A DNA stretch of 64,000 bases, taken from assembly GCA_046160825.1 (NCBI GenBank), contig JBJXHC010000126.1, forward strand, positions 1-64,000, written 5' to 3'. The DNA is from JBJXHC01 sp046160825 (GTDB lineage: Bacteria > Bacteroidota > Ignavibacteria > UBA10030 > UBA6906). The position numbers were made by a program, and so were the translations under genes. Below are positions 52,956 to 61,375 of the stretch, piece by piece. How positions within the stretch are numbered: the first letter of the stretch is position 1; each line of letters starts with the position of its first letter. Under the pieces are notes generated by a model. The model was not told the origin of the DNA and did not search any database. It saw only the letters and a list, made by a program, of their open reading frames with translations.

Positions 52956-53372
52956 CTATTTCTGGTGAATGTGTTCACGAATGCGATTGGCATATTCACC
53001 CATCACACCCTGACCGTAAGATTTTAGTTCAAGAACGAATTTGATATTGTCGTCTTCATACCGTGGCGTAACGTGCATGTGGAAATGGAAGACAGATTGT
53101 CCCGCCACAGTGCCGTTGTTCGAAAACACGTTGAAGCCCTTGAGGTTCAGGCTGCTCACCATGGCTCGTGCCACGACCTGGGACGCATGGAGCACATCGT
53201 GCAGGTCACTCTCGGAAACCGAGAGGAAGTCTGTGCAATGGGTCTTTGGAACTATGAGAGCGTGACCGTAGTGAATAGGATTGATGTCGAGGATGGCAAT
53301 TACCCGACTGGTCTCAAATAGTACTTCAGCGGGTAGTTCACGTCTTACTATTTTACAAAAGGGACAATCCAT
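52956..53372 (-). CDS. HIT-family nucleotide-binding protein
   Basis: A 138-residue histidine-triad hydrolase. CPFCKIVRRELPAEVLFE and HYGHALIVPKTH are the usual first half; the triad is HFHMHVTPR (about residues 98-106), where the middle His attacks the phosphate. Two Cys (C3 and C6, MDCPFC) resemble the Zn-binding start of related HIT proteins. It should act on AMP-linked substrates. It is upstream of icd in the same direction. Confidence 0.93.
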   Translation of the reverse strand: MDCPFCKIVRRELPAEVLFETSRVIAILDINPIHYGHALIVPKTHCTDFLSVSESDLHDVLHASQVVARAMVSSLNLKGFNVFSNNGTVAGQSVFHFHMHVTPRYEDDNIKFVLELKSYGQGVMGEYANRIREHIHQK

Positions 53373-53651
53373 TCAACCAATGGGGAATTTTCGGAGTCGT
53401 AGAACCATGAAGAGGCATTTCCTGATTCATTGCGTTGAAATTTAATAGTGTTGGTCGTCAGCAACAATCAAAACTACAAAATACGTACGCTAATGTCAAT
53501 GCAATCAGTCTGTTACGTGTAACCAGTGAATGCAAATCTTTGATCAATGCCCGAGACTACCCATTTTTCCTGTCTTGCTTTTTTCAATTAGAGTGCATAT
53601 ATTTTTCCCCACAATTTTCATATATACGATGGATTTGATTCTGGAGAGTTC

Positions 53652-54824
53652 ATGAAACGCCTTGTTTTGATTATGCTGTTTCTGGGGATGATGTTTTCGT
53701 TCCAGTTCGTTCATGCCCAGGCTCTGACTTCTGCAAAGTTATACTTGAAATTGGGGCAATATGAAAAAGCTGAAGCCAGCGCCGTAAGGGCCGCTGAAAA
53801 GGATCCTGAAGACGAGGAAGCTTGGTTCGTGTTGGGCCAGTCCCGTTTTGCATTAAAGAAGTATCCGGAAATGCTGGACGCTTTTGACAAGGCCATTGCC
53901 TTGGATCCTGAAGAACACAAGATCGATATTGAAGACTTCAGACTGAAGGGATGGGCCGTTTCCCATAATGACGGAGTCAAGTACTACAATTCCGGGAGAG
54001 ATACAGCCTCGTATTTTGATTTGGCAATCGCTGCGCTGAAAACCGGAGTGCGTGCTGCACCGGAAAGCACCCAAACGTACTTTGTGTATGCACTCGCGCA
54101 TTACGGTAAGAAGGAAATTGCCGAAGCGATCAAAATTCTGAACGCCAGTTTGGAGAAGAAGCCCAACCAGCAGAGCGAGCTTGACTTGCTTGCAAAGCTA
54201 TATTCTCAGCTTGCTCAGGAAAAGGCTGCCGCAAAGGATTCGGTCGGATCGAAAGAAAACTACCTGGCATCAGCGGCTGCTTTTGAAAAGCTTCTTGTCT
54301 TGGATCGTACGAACGCCGATTATAGTTTGAGTCTGATTGATTTATATGAACTCCTTGGAATGCAAGACAAGGCCCTCGCAATGACTCGTGATGCTGTTAC
54401 GGCTGATCCCAATAACCGTACACTTCGGTATGCCTATGGCGTCTACCTCTTGAAACAAGAGAAAACACCGGAGGCTATCGAGCAATTTGCAGTGGTCGAG
54501 TCACAAAAGGCTGACACCGTGGACCTCATCCACACCAATAGCCTGTATAACCTCGGCGTTGCATACCTCAACTGGGGTGTTGCTCTAAAAAAGGACTCTG
54601 ATCAAAAAGCTGATGAAGCTGTGAAAGCGAAGAAAAAAGGCTTTAAGGAAGACATGACGTACAAGGAAAAATTCAAATCAGCCGTCGCATACTTCGAGAA
54701 GTCCGCAGAGTTGAAAAAGGATGATCCATTTATTTGGCAGCAACTGGGAAGGCTTTACGCGAATTTGAATATGCCTAAAGAAGCCGAGGCTGCATACAAG
54801 AAATATGACGAGCTGAATAAATAA
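53652..54824 (+). CDS. Exported TPR-repeat protein
   Basis: A 390-residue protein with a signal peptide (MKRLVLIMLFLGMMFSFQFV, cut near AQA) and about eight TPR units: AKLYLKLGQYEKAEASAVRAAEKDPE, FVLGQSRFALKKYPEMLDAFDKAIALDPE, and so on to LGRLYANLNMPKEAEAAYKKY at the end. A Lys-rich segment (about 320-340) interrupts the array. It probably serves as a periplasmic scaffold. GGAGAG lies upstream and a terminator follows. The downstream DUF3467 gene begins just past that terminator. Confidence 0.88.
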   Translation: MKRLVLIMLFLGMMFSFQFVHAQALTSAKLYLKLGQYEKAEASAVRAAEKDPEDEEAWFVLGQSRFALKKYPEMLDAFDKAIALDPEEHKIDIEDFRLKGWAVSHNDGVKYYNSGRDTASYFDLAIAALKTGVRAAPESTQTYFVYALAHYGKKEIAEAIKILNASLEKKPNQQSELDLLAKLYSQLAQEKAAAKDSVGSKENYLASAAAFEKLLVLDRTNADYSLSLIDLYELLGMQDKALAMTRDAVTADPNNRTLRYAYGVYLLKQEKTPEAIEQFAVVESQKADTVDLIHTNSLYNLGVAYLNWGVALKKDSDQKADEAVKAKKKGFKEDMTYKEKFKSAVAYFEKSAELKKDDPFIWQQLGRLYANLNMPKEAEAAYKKYDELNK

Positions 54825-54843
54825 CTGTTGTTTCGATTCTCAC

Positions 54844-54870
54844 GACTCCACACTTGGTGTGGCGTCTTTT
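54844..54870 (+). terminator. Intrinsic terminator after the exported TPR gene
   Basis: GACTCCACAC (54844-54853) pairs with GTGTGGCGTC (54857-54866) with one mismatch, followed by TTTT. It lies in the leader of the DUF3467 gene, so it could also attenuate that gene. Confidence 0.6.
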
Positions 54871-54885
54871 ACAGAGGTGATGATT

Positions 54886-55212
54886 ATGGCTGACCAACAA
54901 CAGCCTGGACAACAGATCAATGTTGAATTGGGAGAGAAAGAGGCGGAGGGAATTTATTCGAATCTGGCGATCATTACCCATTCGCCGGCAGAGTTTGTGA
55001 TTGATTTTACACGTGTGCTTCCCGGTGTACCAAAGGCAAAGGTGTTGTCGCGGCTGATTATGACTGCTCAACATGCGAAGCTCCTGCTGCGCGCATTGGA
55101 AGATAATATTGCCAAGTTCGAGCATAAATTTGGAGAGATAAAAATCCATGGGGAGGCCCAGGGCGGTGGTTTCGGGTTTCAGCCGATGGTGAAGGACGAA
55201 AAGGTTCATTAA
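54886..55212 (+). CDS. DUF3467 domain protein
   Basis: A 108-residue cytoplasmic protein. INVELGEKEAEGIYSNLAIITHSPAEFVIDF and LPGVPKAKVLSRLIMTAQHAKLLLRALEDNI are the DUF3467 pattern. The C-terminus is Gly-rich and polar. Its function is unknown; the family is common in Bacteroidota, Chlorobiota and Cyanobacteria. The ATG at 54886 follows AGAGGTGATGATT. Confidence 0.9.
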   Translation: MADQQQPGQQINVELGEKEAEGIYSNLAIITHSPAEFVIDFTRVLPGVPKAKVLSRLIMTAQHAKLLLRALEDNIAKFEHKFGEIKIHGEAQGGGFGFQPMVKDEKVH

Positions 55213-55461
55213 AGAGGAAGCTTTACCGGAAACCGGCCACAGGCTTCAGAAGTCGTGCGATTACGAATTCTGATGCGTGCAGCCGGATGTGTCCACCAGC
55301 GATAGTGGACATGATACGAGGTGGGGGAGAAAGGAAGGAATTCACAGCGATACTCTTCTGTGCTGCATTCAGGAAGGCGCGGCGCAAACTCAGGCGATGG
55401 GGTTTGTCCAGCTTTGTAGTGCAGAGGAGAATATTGAGTCCATATCAACATGGGGGGGATT

Positions 55462-57549
55462 ATGGATTGTCACTTTGCTTCATTGAAGCTGAGTGTAAAA
55501 CGCGGATGCATACTATGTCTTGGTATGTGTACCGCTTTTTTTTCATTCAACTGCTTCGATAAACCGCTCGAACCGGTGATGCCAAGTTGGGATGTTAATC
55601 TCACCCTACCTTTGGCGAACCGCGAATATTCACTTCTCGAAATCGTCCGGAAAGATACCAGTCTTCTTCGTGTCGGAACAGGCGGACAAATAATCTACGC
55701 CACATCTGCCGGCGCTCCACCAACGTTCATCGGTGACCTGATTGCGATCGACCCACCGGATACCACCGCGGAGGTCGAGTTCGGAACCTTTGCTGTCACA
55801 ACACCACCGTTGCAAACAGGGCTGCAGGTTCCATGGCTTCCTGGCGGAGCCATCACTCCGATTCCTGACACGAACATCGTCTTTGCAGATATTGCATACA
55901 CCATTCCGACATTCCAGTCTGTGACGTTTGCGAACGGTACAATCACGCTGACGCTTCAGAACAATATGCCGGTGCCCCTGGAGGTCAATGCACCTGTCGA
56001 AGTGTTTGACGCGCAGCAGCGACTCGTTGCTTCGTTCATCTTCACTCCATCAGTCATCCCACCATATTCAAGTCGTTCAGCATCGGACGGACTGGCGGAG
56101 CGAACAACCGGCAACAACATCAGGATAACGGGTCTCGCATTTCACACGCCGGGGAGTGCAACACCGGTGGAGATACCGCAAGGTGATATCATTGTTGCAA
56201 CCCTGCACACTTCAAATGTGCAGGCCCGTCGGGCGACCTTTGCACAAATCCCGCCCCAACGGCTCGCAAGTGACGACACAACCATGTTCTCTCTCGATGA
56301 TTCGACTCTCGTCAAAGAAGTCGGCTTCCGTAGTGGGACACTCGATTTCACGTTCACGAGCAGAGTGGACCTTGATATCTTGTTCAAATTTCGGATGAAT
56401 GAACTTCGCAGTGTGCAGAGTGTTTCCATTCCATACGAAGACAGTATCTATCTGCCTGCACGAGGCACCGGTTCATTCTCATTGAACCTTGCGCAGTACA
56501 AGATCCAATCATCAACGGGTGACCTTGTACGCTCGCTTCAGGTAATAAGTAACATCGTGCTTCCATCAGGGTCGGTCGCCCCGGTGACAGTGAATGACAC
56601 TGATAAAGTGGACATCATGCTCAGTTCCACACCGCTTATCGTCGACACAGCCGTTGCAGTCGTTAAGCCGACGTGGGTTGATGTGAACGCTCCGATTGCG
56701 ATCAACTTCGGTGATCTGCCGACGAGGTTCTCGGGCCAAATATCCATTCCGTCGGCAACACTCGGGCTCGCCACGAGCGTCAGTTTCGGATTCCCGCTGG
56801 ATCTGTATGTCAGCATCGGGGCCCGGAGGTATCCATCCGGCGATTGGGTGTATTTGCAAATTCCCGCTTCGCAGAAACGTATTCAACCGGGAACCAATGC
56901 CGTCAACTTCAATCAAAATGAAGTCGGATACTTTCTGAGTCAGTTCACAAACCAACTTCCTGATACCCTGTACGTTATGGGACAGGTACTGGTCAATCCG
57001 CCCGAAGTGTACAACCCAACACTTGCCGGTGTCGGCAGTTTCGGCAGCAACAGCTCGTTTGGCGGTACGGTACACCTTGAGGTTCCGTTGATGCTCGGCA
57101 TTGTCGACGGCGCGTACCGCGACACTCTTGCCATCGGTGATACGACGGGCGATGGACAGACCGACTATACGGTGAACAAATCGCGGATCAGAGACGTGAA
57201 TTTCGGAAAGATATTCATCGAAGTGCAGAACGGCATGCCGCTCCAGGTGGGTGTGAACCTCGCTCTCCTGAACAACACGAGACAATCCCTGTTGTCGATT
57301 CCACAGAGTGGTTCACCGGTACTGGTAAACGCTGCTGCGGTGGACAACGATGGCAACGTCACGCTCGCAGCACGCAGCACATCGACAATCGAACTGAGTG
57401 CACATGATGTCCGGCAATTCGATCCGTCCGAATTCATGACATACGCCCTGTCGTTGATCACCACACCGGGGAGTCCGGCCGTGCGATTTAAGACGACGGA
57501 CTACATACGCATTCGTGTGTGGTCCACACTTTCCTACAGGGTGAACTGA
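55462..57549 (+). CDS. Large envelope protein, probably lipid-anchored, unknown family
   Basis: A 695-residue exported protein. The N-terminus (KRGCILCLGMCTAFFSFNC) is a hydrophobic signal ending in Cys, a poor but possible lipobox. The rest is beta-rich, with repeated strand pairs that look like several Ig-like or beta-sandwich domains (for example VTFANGTITLTLQNNMPVPL and FGKIFIEVQNGMPLQVGVNL, two similar units). I do not recognise a named family. Its TGA overlaps the ATG of the next gene (TGATG), so the pair is coupled; an assembly role with the PorV/DUF5723-like barrel is inferred. Confidence 0.7.
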   Translation: MDCHFASLKLSVKRGCILCLGMCTAFFSFNCFDKPLEPVMPSWDVNLTLPLANREYSLLEIVRKDTSLLRVGTGGQIIYATSAGAPPTFIGDLIAIDPPDTTAEVEFGTFAVTTPPLQTGLQVPWLPGGAITPIPDTNIVFADIAYTIPTFQSVTFANGTITLTLQNNMPVPLEVNAPVEVFDAQQRLVASFIFTPSVIPPYSSRSASDGLAERTTGNNIRITGLAFHTPGSATPVEIPQGDIIVATLHTSNVQARRATFAQIPPQRLASDDTTMFSLDDSTLVKEVGFRSGTLDFTFTSRVDLDILFKFRMNELRSVQSVSIPYEDSIYLPARGTGSFSLNLAQYKIQSSTGDLVRSLQVISNIVLPSGSVAPVTVNDTDKVDIMLSSTPLIVDTAVAVVKPTWVDVNAPIAINFGDLPTRFSGQISIPSATLGLATSVSFGFPLDLYVSIGARRYPSGDWVYLQIPASQKRIQPGTNAVNFNQNEVGYFLSQFTNQLPDTLYVMGQVLVNPPEVYNPTLAGVGSFGSNSSFGGTVHLEVPLMLGIVDGAYRDTLAIGDTTGDGQTDYTVNKSRIRDVNFGKIFIEVQNGMPLQVGVNLALLNNTRQSLLSIPQSGSPVLVNAAAVDNDGNVTLAARSTSTIELSAHDVRQFDPSEFMTYALSLITTPGSPAVRFKTTDYIRIRVWSTLSYRVN

Positions 57550-58934
57550 TGAAAAGGCCAAAGATGTTCCAACGACTGCTGCCCACAATACTCGGCATCC
57601 AATTATTCTTTCTCTTCGTCGCTGTTGCCGGTGAACGTGCGAACGTGCGAGGAATGAGCATGGCCAGGACGTTTGTTGCGGCCTCACGAGGACTTGATGC
57701 TGTGGGGATCAATCCCGCGAACCTTGCCTTGCCTGATGAGGGAACCGTGACATTCAGTATCCTGCCGGTGGGATTTCATATCGGCAGCGATTTCCTTGAC
57801 TATGAAATTTATACATCGTACTTCACGGGCGCAGAGACGGACAGCGGGCGGGTTGCCCGTTACCTCAACGACAGTGATAAGGATCGACTGCTCTCATCAT
57901 TGGAGGATGAGTTGCCGCATTCGCGTATCGATCTTGACAGCAGGCTTTTCGGTGTGACGCTGCGGTTGCCTGATGTTGGTGGGTTCGCGTTTACTGTGAG
58001 CGAAAATGCAACCGGGTTTGTGGAAGTACCACGCGACTATGTGGAGTTTTTGCTTCAGGGTAATCCGGTGGGATCCGGATATGATTTTCAATCCACGACT
58101 GCAATGGCATCCTGGTCGCGTGACTACGCTCTTTCATTCGGCGGCGCAATTCCCGGCGTGGCCTTCTTGAAATCCCTTGCCGGAGGTGCCTCCATAAAGC
58201 TCGTGCATGGGTTCGGATACTACGAAGTCCAGCGGTTCAATACATCCCTGCATACCGCCGAGGATGGAGTCCTTACCGGTTCGGTGGACTTCCTCTCGCG
58301 CCATACTGGGACATTACCATTCGACGAAGGCTATGCATTCTTTCCGTCGCCGGCAGGAACAGGCTGGGGCGTTGATCTCGGGTTTACCGGGTACGTGTCG
58401 AAGTATCTTGTTGTAGGTCTCAGCGTCACGGACATCGGCAACATAAAATGGAACAAGAATATCCGCGAGAACTTTGCAGACACAACACTCGTGGTTGATG
58501 ATCCATTACAGTCTGAGCAGCGCGACGCAATCGAGAATGTCGTCCGGGGAAAGCAGCGTGATGGGAGTGCATTCAGAAGTCCATTGCCGACAACTCTGAG
58601 AATGGGGTGCGCATTGGCGGTGCATGAAATGATCGAGGATTTTGGTAGCGAGCTTCTTCTGGCACTCGATTACAATCAAGGATTGGTAACTTCACCAAGC
58701 TCCACCACTAATCCCCGTGTCTCTCTTGGTGTCGAGTACAAACTCGTTGATTGGCTGCCACTCCGCAGTGGTATTTCTTTTGGCGGAACGGACAACATCA
58801 ATGTTGCTCTCGGTTTCGGTTTGAATTTTGATTTCTTCGAATTGGAATTGGCTTCGGAGAATATCTCCTGGCTGACAGAGCCGGGAAGTTTCTCACACGG
58901 CTCCATTGCGATAGGGACGCGGTTCCGCTTGTAG
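57549..58934 (+). CDS. Outer-membrane beta-barrel protein (PorV/DUF5723-like)
   Basis: A 461-residue exported protein. After a signal peptide (IQLFFLFVAVAGERANVRGM) comes GRGLDAVGINPANLALP-like text, seen here as AASRGLDAVGINPANLALPD, a hallmark of FadL/PorV-type barrels. The rest is alternating beta strands ending in an aromatic-poor GSIAIGTRFRL, where the terminal strand belongs. PorV is a type IX secretion partner; this is a more distant DUF5723-like relative. It overlaps the previous gene by one base. A terminator follows. Confidence 0.8.
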   Translation: MKRPKMFQRLLPTILGIQLFFLFVAVAGERANVRGMSMARTFVAASRGLDAVGINPANLALPDEGTVTFSILPVGFHIGSDFLDYEIYTSYFTGAETDSGRVARYLNDSDKDRLLSSLEDELPHSRIDLDSRLFGVTLRLPDVGGFAFTVSENATGFVEVPRDYVEFLLQGNPVGSGYDFQSTTAMASWSRDYALSFGGAIPGVAFLKSLAGGASIKLVHGFGYYEVQRFNTSLHTAEDGVLTGSVDFLSRHTGTLPFDEGYAFFPSPAGTGWGVDLGFTGYVSKYLVVGLSVTDIGNIKWNKNIRENFADTTLVVDDPLQSEQRDAIENVVRGKQRDGSAFRSPLPTTLRMGCALAVHEMIEDFGSELLLALDYNQGLVTSPSSTTNPRVSLGVEYKLVDWLPLRSGISFGGTDNINVALGFGLNFDFFELELASENISWLTEPGSFSHGSIAIGTRFRL

Positions 58935-58953
58935 AGTTCAACGATCGTCATCA

Positions 58954-58985
58954 AGCCCGTCGTCTGTTGAGCGATGGGCTTTTTT
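58954..58985 (+). terminator. Intrinsic terminator after the barrel gene
   Basis: AGCCCGTCG (58954-58962) pairs with CGATGGGCT (58972-58980, one G-U), followed by five T residues. It ends the 55462-58934 operon. Confidence 0.85.
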
Positions 58986-59101
58986 GTTGTGAAGGGGGAT
59001 TTTGTCTCCCATGTCCGTTCGCCACCTGTTGACCCCCCATCCGACTACGTAACGAATCTACAAGGGTCACTCTTTGTCGTCACCCCCGCGCTCCTTTCTC
59101 C

Positions 59102-59320
59102 TTGAATATAGGCGATTACCGGCTGTTCACAAGCGATGTTGTTTCATTGAAAGTGTATGACATTCTTGGCCGCGAGGTCGCGACACTTGTTGATGGGAAA
59201 CAGAATGCAGGCAACTATCGGGTGGAGTTCAATGGAGGCAGACTGGGGAGTGGTGTGTATTTCTATCGCCTTGAAGCCGGGAAATTCGTTGAACAAAGGA
59301 AAATGATATTGATGAAGTAG
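59102..59320 (+). pseudogene. Orphan type IX secretion C-terminal sorting domain
   Basis: The 72 residues VVSLKVYDILGREVATLVDG...GSGVYFYRLEAGKFVEQRKM are the T9SS type A sorting domain, which normally ends a long secreted protein. Here it has no protein-like coding sequence before it, only a TTG as possible start, and it lies after a terminator. It is probably the remnant of a deleted secreted-protein gene. It indicates that the organism has or had a type IX secretion system. The remaining gap to 59417 shows no gene. Confidence 0.75.
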
Positions 59321-59417
59321 CTGGGGTTCATTATGCGGTAATTCAGATCATCTCACCAACTACTCCAATACTCCAATCGGTGCTTTCAAAGGAACCCCAT
59401 CACTCCCACCAGTGTCA

Positions 59418-60815
59418 TCAGAGTATATATCTGCTCAGATCCCGATTCTTCACGATGGATGCGAGTTTGCCTTGTACCATCTCCCGATTCACAGTAATGG
59501 CAGGTGTTTTTATTTCATCGGGTGCGTCAAAGAGAATTTCTTCCAGCAGCGTCGTCATGATCGTGTGAAGTCTGCGAGCGCCGATATTCTCCACTTGTTC
59601 ATTCACTTCGGCGGCAATCTTGGCAATCTCTTCGATTCCGTCCTTTGTAAACTCCACGGTCACTCCCTCGGTCTCCAACAATGCGGCGTACTGTTTGATC
59701 AGCGCGTTCTGCGGCATCGTGAGTATCTTGACGAAGTCCTCTTCCGTCAGACTACTAAGTTCCACTCGAATCGGAAATCTTCCCTGAAGCTCCGGTATCA
59801 AGTCGGACGGTTTGGAAACGTGGAAAGCCCCGGAAGCAATAAAAAGCACATGATCCGTCTTCACCACACCGTACTTGGTTGTTACGTTGGAGCCTTCGAC
59901 GATAGGAAGGAGGTCGCGCTGTACGCCTTCACGCGAAACGTCAGGACCCGAGCTTTGGGACTTGCTCCCCGCAATTTTGTCGATTTCATCGAGGAAGACA
60001 ATGCCCGAGTTTTCGACCCGATGAATCGCTTCTTTGATGGCCGCGTCCTGGTCGATAAGTTTTTGCGCTTCTTCTGCCGTCAGGATAACGCGCGCTTCAG
60101 CCACGGTCAGCTTGCGCCGCTTCATTTTCTTCGGCATCAGGTTGCCGAACATGTCCTGCAGATTCAGTCCCATTTCCTCCATATTCATCGGGCCTATCAC
60201 CTGCATCAGCGGTCCCTGACTTGCCGGCAGATCAAGTTCTATGACTTTGGATTCAAGTTGACCGTCGCGTAACCTCTGGCGAAACTTCTCCCGTGTCGAC
60301 TGGTTCTCTTCGTCCTCATTGGGAGGCTGCAAGGATTCATCCACCACAGCAGGTTGCCGTTTTCGTACTGGTGGGATGAGAAGATCAAGGATGCGCTCCT
60401 CGCTCATTTCTTTGGCTTTGGCGTTTACCTCTGCCCGCTTTTCGGCCTTTACCATCGTTACGGCATATTCCGTCAGGTCGCGAACGATCGACTCGACGTC
60501 TCTTCCAACATAACCCACCTCGGTGAACTTTGACGCTTCCACTTTGATGAACGGCGCATTGGCGAGCTTTGCAAGTCGGCGGGCGATTTCAGTCTTGCCC
60601 ACGCCAGTCGGACCAATCATGATGATGTTATTCGGCATGATTTCTTCACGGAGACCGGTCGGCACCTGCAACCTCCGCCAGCGGTTCCTTAACGCAATCG
60701 CAACCGACTTCTTGGCGTTGTGTTGACCGATGATGAAGCGATCCAGTTCACGCACAATCTCGCGTGGCGTGAGTTCATGATGTTCGGAGTTGGAAGATGA
60801 ATTGCGAGGAGTCAT
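59418..60815 (-). CDS. hslU: ATP-dependent protease ATPase subunit HslU
   Basis: A 465-residue AAA+ unfoldase that feeds proteins to HslV. LTPREIVRELDRFIIGQHNAKKSVAIALRNRWRR is the HslU start; Walker A is MIGPTGVGKTEIARRLA and the Walker B is GIVFLDEIDKIAG. The I-domain (about 130-230) and the C-terminal ELDRFI/IVKNRDLSRYIL end, which docks into HslV, are present. It begins 2 bp after hslV. Family length is normal. Confidence 0.97.
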   Translation of the reverse strand: MTPRNSSSNSEHHELTPREIVRELDRFIIGQHNAKKSVAIALRNRWRRLQVPTGLREEIMPNNIIMIGPTGVGKTEIARRLAKLANAPFIKVEASKFTEVGYVGRDVESIVRDLTEYAVTMVKAEKRAEVNAKAKEMSEERILDLLIPPVRKRQPAVVDESLQPPNEDEENQSTREKFRQRLRDGQLESKVIELDLPASQGPLMQVIGPMNMEEMGLNLQDMFGNLMPKKMKRRKLTVAEARVILTAEEAQKLIDQDAAIKEAIHRVENSGIVFLDEIDKIAGSKSQSSGPDVSREGVQRDLLPIVEGSNVTTKYGVVKTDHVLFIASGAFHVSKPSDLIPELQGRFPIRVELSSLTEEDFVKILTMPQNALIKQYAALLETEGVTVEFTKDGIEEIAKIAAEVNEQVENIGARRLHTIMTTLLEEILFDAPDEIKTPAITVNREMVQGKLASIVKNRDLSRYIL

Positions 60816-60817
60816 AT

Positions 60818-61354
60818 TCAGAGTTCTTCAATCGTCAGGTGATGATTCGTGTAAATGCAGACGTCTGCCGCCGCGTTGAGGGAGGCTTCGACGATCTCGC
60901 GAGCGCCGAGGTCTGAGTGTTTGACGAGCATGCGTGCTGCCGTCAAGGCAAAACTGCCACCGGAGCCGATGGCAAGTATTCCGTCGTCCGGTTCGATAAT
61001 TTCCCCGGTACCGGAGATAACGAGCGATGTTTTTCCATCAAGCGCAGCGAGAAGCGCTTCAAGCTGGCGGAGGTATTTGTCTGTGCGCCATTCTTTTGCC
61101 AGCTCAACGGCCGATCGTTCGAGGTTGCCGCGGTATTTCTCAAGGTTCTCCTCGAACTTGCCAAACAACGTGAACGCATCCGCTGCTGCGCCGGCAAACC
61201 CGACGAGCACCGTGTTGTTGTACAACTTGCGGACTTTGCGGGCTTTGTGTTTCATCACCGTCTGCCCGACGGTCACCTGACCGTCTGAACCAATAACGGT
61301 CTTGCCGTTGCGTGTAAGTCCAATGACGGTTGTAGAGCGAATAATGTTGGACAT
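60818..61354 (-). CDS. hslV: ATP-dependent protease proteolytic subunit HslV
   Basis: A 178-residue Ntn-hydrolase peptidase. STTVIGLTRNGKTVIGSDGQVTVGQTVMKHKARKVRKLY holds the nucleophile: Thr8 after a short propeptide (MSNIIRS). VGFAGAAADAFTLFGKFE and ILAIGSGGSFALTAARML are conserved in the family. It assembles as two hexamers with HslU rings. It is in an operon with rpoN upstream and hslU downstream, spaced by 21 and 2 bp. Confidence 0.97.
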   Translation of the reverse strand: MSNIIRSTTVIGLTRNGKTVIGSDGQVTVGQTVMKHKARKVRKLYNNTVLVGFAGAAADAFTLFGKFEENLEKYRGNLERSAVELAKEWRTDKYLRQLEALLAALDGKTSLVISGTGEIIEPDDGILAIGSGGSFALTAARMLVKHSDLGAREIVEASLNAAADVCIYTNHHLTIEEL

Positions 61355-61375
61355 GAAATACTGCCTTCGTGGGAA

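Noticed and set aside
55277..55486. Short plus-strand frames before the large envelope gene
   Set aside because: No ribosome site or recognisable domain; probably leader sequence.
59412..60272. 286-codon plus-strand frame
   Set aside because: Antisense to hslU, which is clearly coding.
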